Assembly (NCBI GenBank): GCA_040219025.1 | Contig: JAVJTE010000020.1 | Span: forward strand, 992,001-1,056,000 | From: HT1-32 sp040219025 | GTDB lineage: Bacteria; Pseudomonadota; Alphaproteobacteria; Rhodospirillales; HT1-32 | Direction: 5' to 3' | Length of the DNA stretch: 64,000 nucleotides | Part shown: positions 60,875-64,000 of the stretch, in pieces | Position numbering within the stretch: position 1 is the stretch's first letter | How the letters are laid out: each line of letters starts with the position of its first letter | Translations under genes and position numbers: made by a program | The notes under the pieces: model-generated | Database searches by the model: none | The model's input: the letters and a program-made list of their open reading frames with translations, nothing else | What the model was told of the DNA's origin: nothing

Positions 60875-62386
60875 ATGGTGGCGCGGGTGGAGACAGTGGC
60901 GTTTCTCGGGATCGAGGTGAAGCCGATTGATGTGCAGGTGCATATCACCAACGGCATGCCGGCCTTTACCATGGTCGGTCTGCCGGACAAGGCGGTGGGG
61001 GAAAGCCGCGAGCGGGTGCGCGCCGCCCTGTCGGCAATGGGGCTGGCCCTGCCGCCGAAGCGGGTGACGATCAATCTGTCACCGGCGGATGTGACGAAAG
61101 AAGGTGGACATTACGATCTGCCGGTCGCCCTCGGCCTGCTGGCCGCCCTCGGCGCCGTACCGCAGGATGCGCTGGACCGGTTTGTTGCGCTGGGTGAGCT
61201 GGCGCTGGACGGGGCCATTGCATCCGTGGCCGGGGTGTTGCCGGCGGCGATTGGTGCCGGGGCCAGGGGGCGCGGTATCATCTGCCCGCCGGATCAGGGC
61301 AGCGAAGCGCTCTGGGCCGGCAATATCGAGGTGCTGGCTCCGCCCAACCTGCTGGCGCTGGTCAATCATTTCAGTGGTGCCCAGTGTCTCGGCCCGCCCT
61401 GCCGGGGTGAGCGCCCGCCGGGGCCGGTCTATCCCGACATGAAGGAGGTCAAGGGCCAGGCCTCGGCCAAGCGGGCCCTCGAAATTGCCGCGGCGGGGGG
61501 GCATAACATGCTGCTGATCGGGCCGCCCGGATCCGGCAAGTCGATGCTGGCTGCCCGGCTGCCCGGCCTGCTGCCGCCGCTGGCCCCGGACGAAATGCTG
61601 GAAGTCTCGATGATCCATTCGGTCGCCGGCTGTATCGGCCCGGCGGGCCTGCACCGTGCCCGGCCCTTCCGCGATCCGCATCAGTCGGCGTCGCTGCCCG
61701 CACTGGTCGGCGGCGGGCTGAAGGTCAGACCGGGCGAGGCGTCTCTGGCCCACCGCGGTGTGCTGTTCCTCGACGAGTTACCGGAATTCCAGCGTGCCAC
61801 GCTGGAGGCGCTGCGACAGCCGATGGAGACCGGACGCATTTCCGTCGCCCGCGCCAACATGCATGTCACCTATCCCGCCCGCTTTCAGCTGGTGGCGGCG
61901 ATGAATCCCTGCCGCTGCGGCTTTCTGGGTGATGACTCCCGCGCCTGTTCGCGCGCACCGGCCTGTGGCCGGGACTATCAGGCGCGGATTTCCGGTCCGC
62001 TGTTCGACCGTATTGACCTGCATGTCGATGCGCCGCCGGTCAATCCGCTGGATCTGGCCGACGCCCCGCCGGGGGAGACAACGGCGAAGATCGCCGCCCG
62101 GGTTTCGGCTGCCCGGGCGGTTCAGGAACGGCGCTTTGCGGATCAGGACGGGGTGCGCCTGAACGCCGAAGCTGACGGCGACCTGCTGGAAGAGATCGCC
62201 AGACCGGATGCCGACGGCCGCAGCCTGCTGGTCGACGCCGCCCGGATGCTGGGTCTGTCCGGGCGCGGCTATCACCGCATCCTGCGCGTCGCCCGCACCC
62301 TGGCCGACCTGGATGGCAGCGATGGCGTGCGCCGCATCCATATCGCTGAAGCCATCAGTTTCCGCCGGATGGCGACGGGGGGATAG
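60875..62386 (+). CDS. comM: YifB/ComM-family Mg-chelatase-like AAA+ ATPase
   Basis: A 503-residue hexameric helicase-type ATPase. The N-terminal Lon-like part starts MVARVETVAFLGIEVKPIDV and has GLPDKAVGESRERVRAAL and NLSPADVTKEGGHYDLPVAL. The AAA+ core has Walker A LLIGPPGSGKSML, Walker B GVLFLDELPEF and the sensor segment AMNPCRCGF; the C-terminal domain has SGRGYHRILRVARTLADL. ComM drives branch migration during natural transformation. The ATG at 60875 follows AGGAGGA. Confidence 0.93.
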   Translation: MVARVETVAFLGIEVKPIDVQVHITNGMPAFTMVGLPDKAVGESRERVRAALSAMGLALPPKRVTINLSPADVTKEGGHYDLPVALGLLAALGAVPQDALDRFVALGELALDGAIASVAGVLPAAIGAGARGRGIICPPDQGSEALWAGNIEVLAPPNLLALVNHFSGAQCLGPPCRGERPPGPVYPDMKEVKGQASAKRALEIAAAGGHNMLLIGPPGSGKSMLAARLPGLLPPLAPDEMLEVSMIHSVAGCIGPAGLHRARPFRDPHQSASLPALVGGGLKVRPGEASLAHRGVLFLDELPEFQRATLEALRQPMETGRISVARANMHVTYPARFQLVAAMNPCRCGFLGDDSRACSRAPACGRDYQARISGPLFDRIDLHVDAPPVNPLDLADAPPGETTAKIAARVSAARAVQERRFADQDGVRLNAEADGDLLEEIARPDADGRSLLVDAARMLGLSGRGYHRILRVARTLADLDGSDGVRRIHIAEAISFRRMATGG

Positions 62387-62448
62387 GGTTTTCCGGCAGG
62401 CGGACAGGGTGATATTCTCCTGTCCGGATTTTGCGTTGGAGGCGGCGA

Positions 62449-63141
62449 GTGACCAGCGATTTCTACCAGAGCTACAGCGCGTTCAAGGCGTATGAGACGC
62501 CGGGATTGTCGACTAAGGATGTTGCCCGGTTTGATGACGAAATCTGGGGCCCCGGCGGGTTTGATCCGGACATGCGGGTGCTGGAGCTGGGTTCCGGTAC
62601 CGGACAGTTTCTGCTTTATCTCCATACAAAGGGTGTGCGCGACTTTACCGGCATCGATCACGATCCAGAACTGCTGCCGGTTGCGCCGGAGCCGGTGCGG
62701 GACAGGCTGGTCTGCGCAGATGTGAATGACTGGCTGGCCGGTGCGGCGGACGGGCTGCCGTTTGACCGTATTGTTCTGCTGGATGTGCTGGAGCATTTCA
62801 CGCCGGCGGACGGGCTGGCGCTGCTGCGCCGCCTGTCGGCACGGCTGGCACCGGAGGGCCGGATTGTCGTGAAGGTTCCGAATGCGGGATCACCCTGGGG
62901 GCTGACCTATCAGTTCGGGGATCTGACGCATCTGATGGCGTTCAACAGCACCAGCCTGGGGCAGCTTGCCGTCGCCGCAGGATTAACGGTCGAGCGGATC
63001 TATGACCAGCATCGCGGGTCGCGGCGGCGACGGTTCACCGATGCCGCCGTTCGCCGGTTCCTCGGATGGGCGCTGCTGACGCCGCCGCCCCTGTGGGGGG
63101 CGAACCTGTATGGTGTCTTTTCCGCCTGCGACAGCAGATGA
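62449..63141 (+). CDS. Class I SAM-dependent methyltransferase
   Basis: A 230-residue methyltransferase. Motif I is VLELGSGTGQFLL, the acidic motif II residue is in FTGIDHDPELL, and RIVLLDVLEHFTPADG and GRIVVKVPNAGSP complete the Rossmann core. It resembles UbiG-like or glycan/lipid-linked methyltransferases; the substrate is unknown. The start is a GTG behind GGAGG. Its C-terminal part is very basic (RGSRRRRF). Confidence 0.82.
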   Translation: MTSDFYQSYSAFKAYETPGLSTKDVARFDDEIWGPGGFDPDMRVLELGSGTGQFLLYLHTKGVRDFTGIDHDPELLPVAPEPVRDRLVCADVNDWLAGAADGLPFDRIVLLDVLEHFTPADGLALLRRLSARLAPEGRIVVKVPNAGSPWGLTYQFGDLTHLMAFNSTSLGQLAVAAGLTVERIYDQHRGSRRRRFTDAAVRRFLGWALLTPPPLWGANLYGVFSACDSR

Positions 63142-63158
63142 CCCGTGTGATCGCGTGA

Positions 63159-63704
63159 TCAGGCCTTGACGCCGCAGGCCTTGCTGGCGGCCTTGTGTGC
63201 GGCGGTGAAGCCGGACAGGGAATAGACATCCTTGGTCAGCGTGCCGCGGGAGGACCGGCCCTCGACGACCAGCGTCGAGCCGGCGCGCATCATGCCGACC
63301 AGCCGGTTGTCGGTATCGTCATCGACCGCCCAGGCCGAATCCTGATCGGTGAACAGCCTGGTCTGTTTGCCGTCGATTTCGACCTCGACTTCGGATTGCA
63401 GCTTGTAGGTATAACCGGCGACCACATTGACCACATTCTTGTCTTTTGATTTCGGGTGGTGGGTGACCATCACATAGGTCTGGCCGCGCTGGCTGTATTT
63501 GCCTTCGCTTTTTTCCGGCGTGGCGAACAGATAGCAGACCTTCTGTTTCTCGGTCTTGTAGACGAAGGCCTCCCAGTCGCTGAACTTGCCGAGGCGCTGT
63601 TCGGCAGCATGGGCCGGGGTGAGCAGGATAAGGGCGACCGCCATGGCGGCACCGGTGGGCAGGCAGGTTTGGAACAGGGACCTGATCTTCGGCATGAAAC
63701 GCAT
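63159..63704 (-). CDS. IalB-like exported protein
   Basis: A 181-residue protein with a signal peptide (basic MPKIRS, hydrophobic MAVALILLTPAHA, cut after AHA) and the invasion-associated locus B pattern: GKFSDWEAFVY, VCYLFATPEK, and MRAGSTLVVEGRSSRGTLTKDVYSLSGFTAA. IalB-family proteins are periplasmic and widespread in non-pathogenic alphaproteobacteria. The role is unknown here. Two cysteines (KVCYLF and the C-terminal KACGVKA) could form a disulfide. Confidence 0.88.
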   Translation of the reverse strand: MRFMPKIRSLFQTCLPTGAAMAVALILLTPAHAAEQRLGKFSDWEAFVYKTEKQKVCYLFATPEKSEGKYSQRGQTYVMVTHHPKSKDKNVVNVVAGYTYKLQSEVEVEIDGKQTRLFTDQDSAWAVDDDTDNRLVGMMRAGSTLVVEGRSSRGTLTKDVYSLSGFTAAHKAASKACGVKA

Positions 63705-63848
63705 GCGTCTCCTCGCTTTCGCGGTTGCTGATCTGGGTTCTGTTAGTGTCTTAACCGTGATCGGTTGATGAATCCTTAATTTGAGGCACTCTGAAGCGGT
63801 AAAAATTCAGCAGGCATCGCGCGCTGCGCAACATATTCGGAAGACAGG

Positions 63849-64000
63849 ATGACACAGGCAAACCCGGTTCTGGTTGAGGTAACACGCGGTGACATGGTTG
63901 AAAGCCGTCATCGTGGTTCGGTGGCGGTGGTGGATGCCCGTGGCAAGGTGGTGATGGCGATTGGTGATGTGTCCGGTCCGGTCTACGCCCGCAGTTCCGC
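63849..64000 (+). CDS. L-asparaginase II-family protein, N-terminal part (runs off the window)
   Basis: The frame starts at ATG 63849 and remains open to the window end (50 codons). It reads ANPVLVEVTRGDMVESRHRG, SVAVVDARGKVVMAIGD and GPVYARSS. This is the N-terminus of the asparaginase II (thermolabile, Rhizobium-type) family, which resembles Ntn-like serine hydrolases. The catalytic part lies outside the window. Confidence 0.8.
   Translation, partial: MTQANPVLVEVTRGDMVESRHRGSVAVVDARGKVVMAIGDVSGPVYARSS

Overview
The window reads as one continuous, GC-rich (about 60 percent) piece of an alphaproteobacterial chromosome, most likely a Rhodospirillales-type heterotroph. The evidence is the gene content and order: rpmH-rnpA-yidD-yidC-engB-argB, mreBCD-mrdA-rodA, aroK-aroB-corC divergent from xerD, phaR/phaA/phaB, a glutaryl-CoA dehydrogenase, FnrL-type and IalB-type proteins. 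No transposase, phage gene, rRNA or CRISPR array was seen. Two tRNAs are present, Gly(CCC) at 812-885 and Lys(CTT) at 20805-20880.

Layout. 1-6.8 kb holds metabolic genes (gcdH fragment, apaG, folE, trkH-argE, an alpha/beta hydrolase, a 3-hydroxyisobutyrate-dehydrogenase-like enzyme). 6.9-8.1 kb is a small accessory patch with vapBC and a short lipoprotein. 8.2-12.6 kb is tkt-pgk-fba, followed by two palindromic intergenic repeats, an ltnD-otnI pair and an aldehyde dehydrogenase. 16.3-20.5 kb is a TetR-controlled five-gene cassette (exported isochorismatase-like hydrolase, AhpD-like protein, exported YHS protein, azoreductase, DUF1348 protein) with perfect palindromic operators. 20.8-28.5 kb holds the cell-shape operon and leuA. 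28.8-30.6 kb holds an apparent transcription attenuator, then a GNAT gene and asd. 30.7-41.2 kb holds DUF2889, CBS and CorC proteins, aroKB, a helical exported protein with xerD, and the PHB genes. 41.3-48 kb holds transport and metallo-hydrolase genes and the ribosomal-protein/membrane-insertase operon ending in argB. 48.1-64 kb holds a TVP38/disulfide-oxidoreductase/histidine-kinase group, ggt with an rRNA-methyltransferase-like gene, an Fnr regulator, a soluble chemoreceptor, a D-amino-acid PLP enzyme, a DNA-binding histidine kinase, a ComM-like ATPase, a methyltransferase, an IalB-like protein and the start of an asparaginase.

The two most interesting signals are these. (1) Upstream of GNAT-asd there is a 38-codon leader frame whose end reads Thr-Thr-Ile-Lys-Met-Thr. 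It is followed by mutually exclusive 1:2, 2:3 and 3:4 hairpins and a T-tract: the full anatomy of an amino-acid attenuator, here apparently for the aspartate family. (2) A protein at 58875-60452 joins an N-terminal XRE-type DNA-binding domain to a C-terminal histidine kinase core. It lies divergent to a DUF2061 gene, with an inverted repeat between them. The TetR cassette is a third coherent system whose regulation can be read from the sequence. All functional assignments rest on motif recognition by eye; no database search was run.
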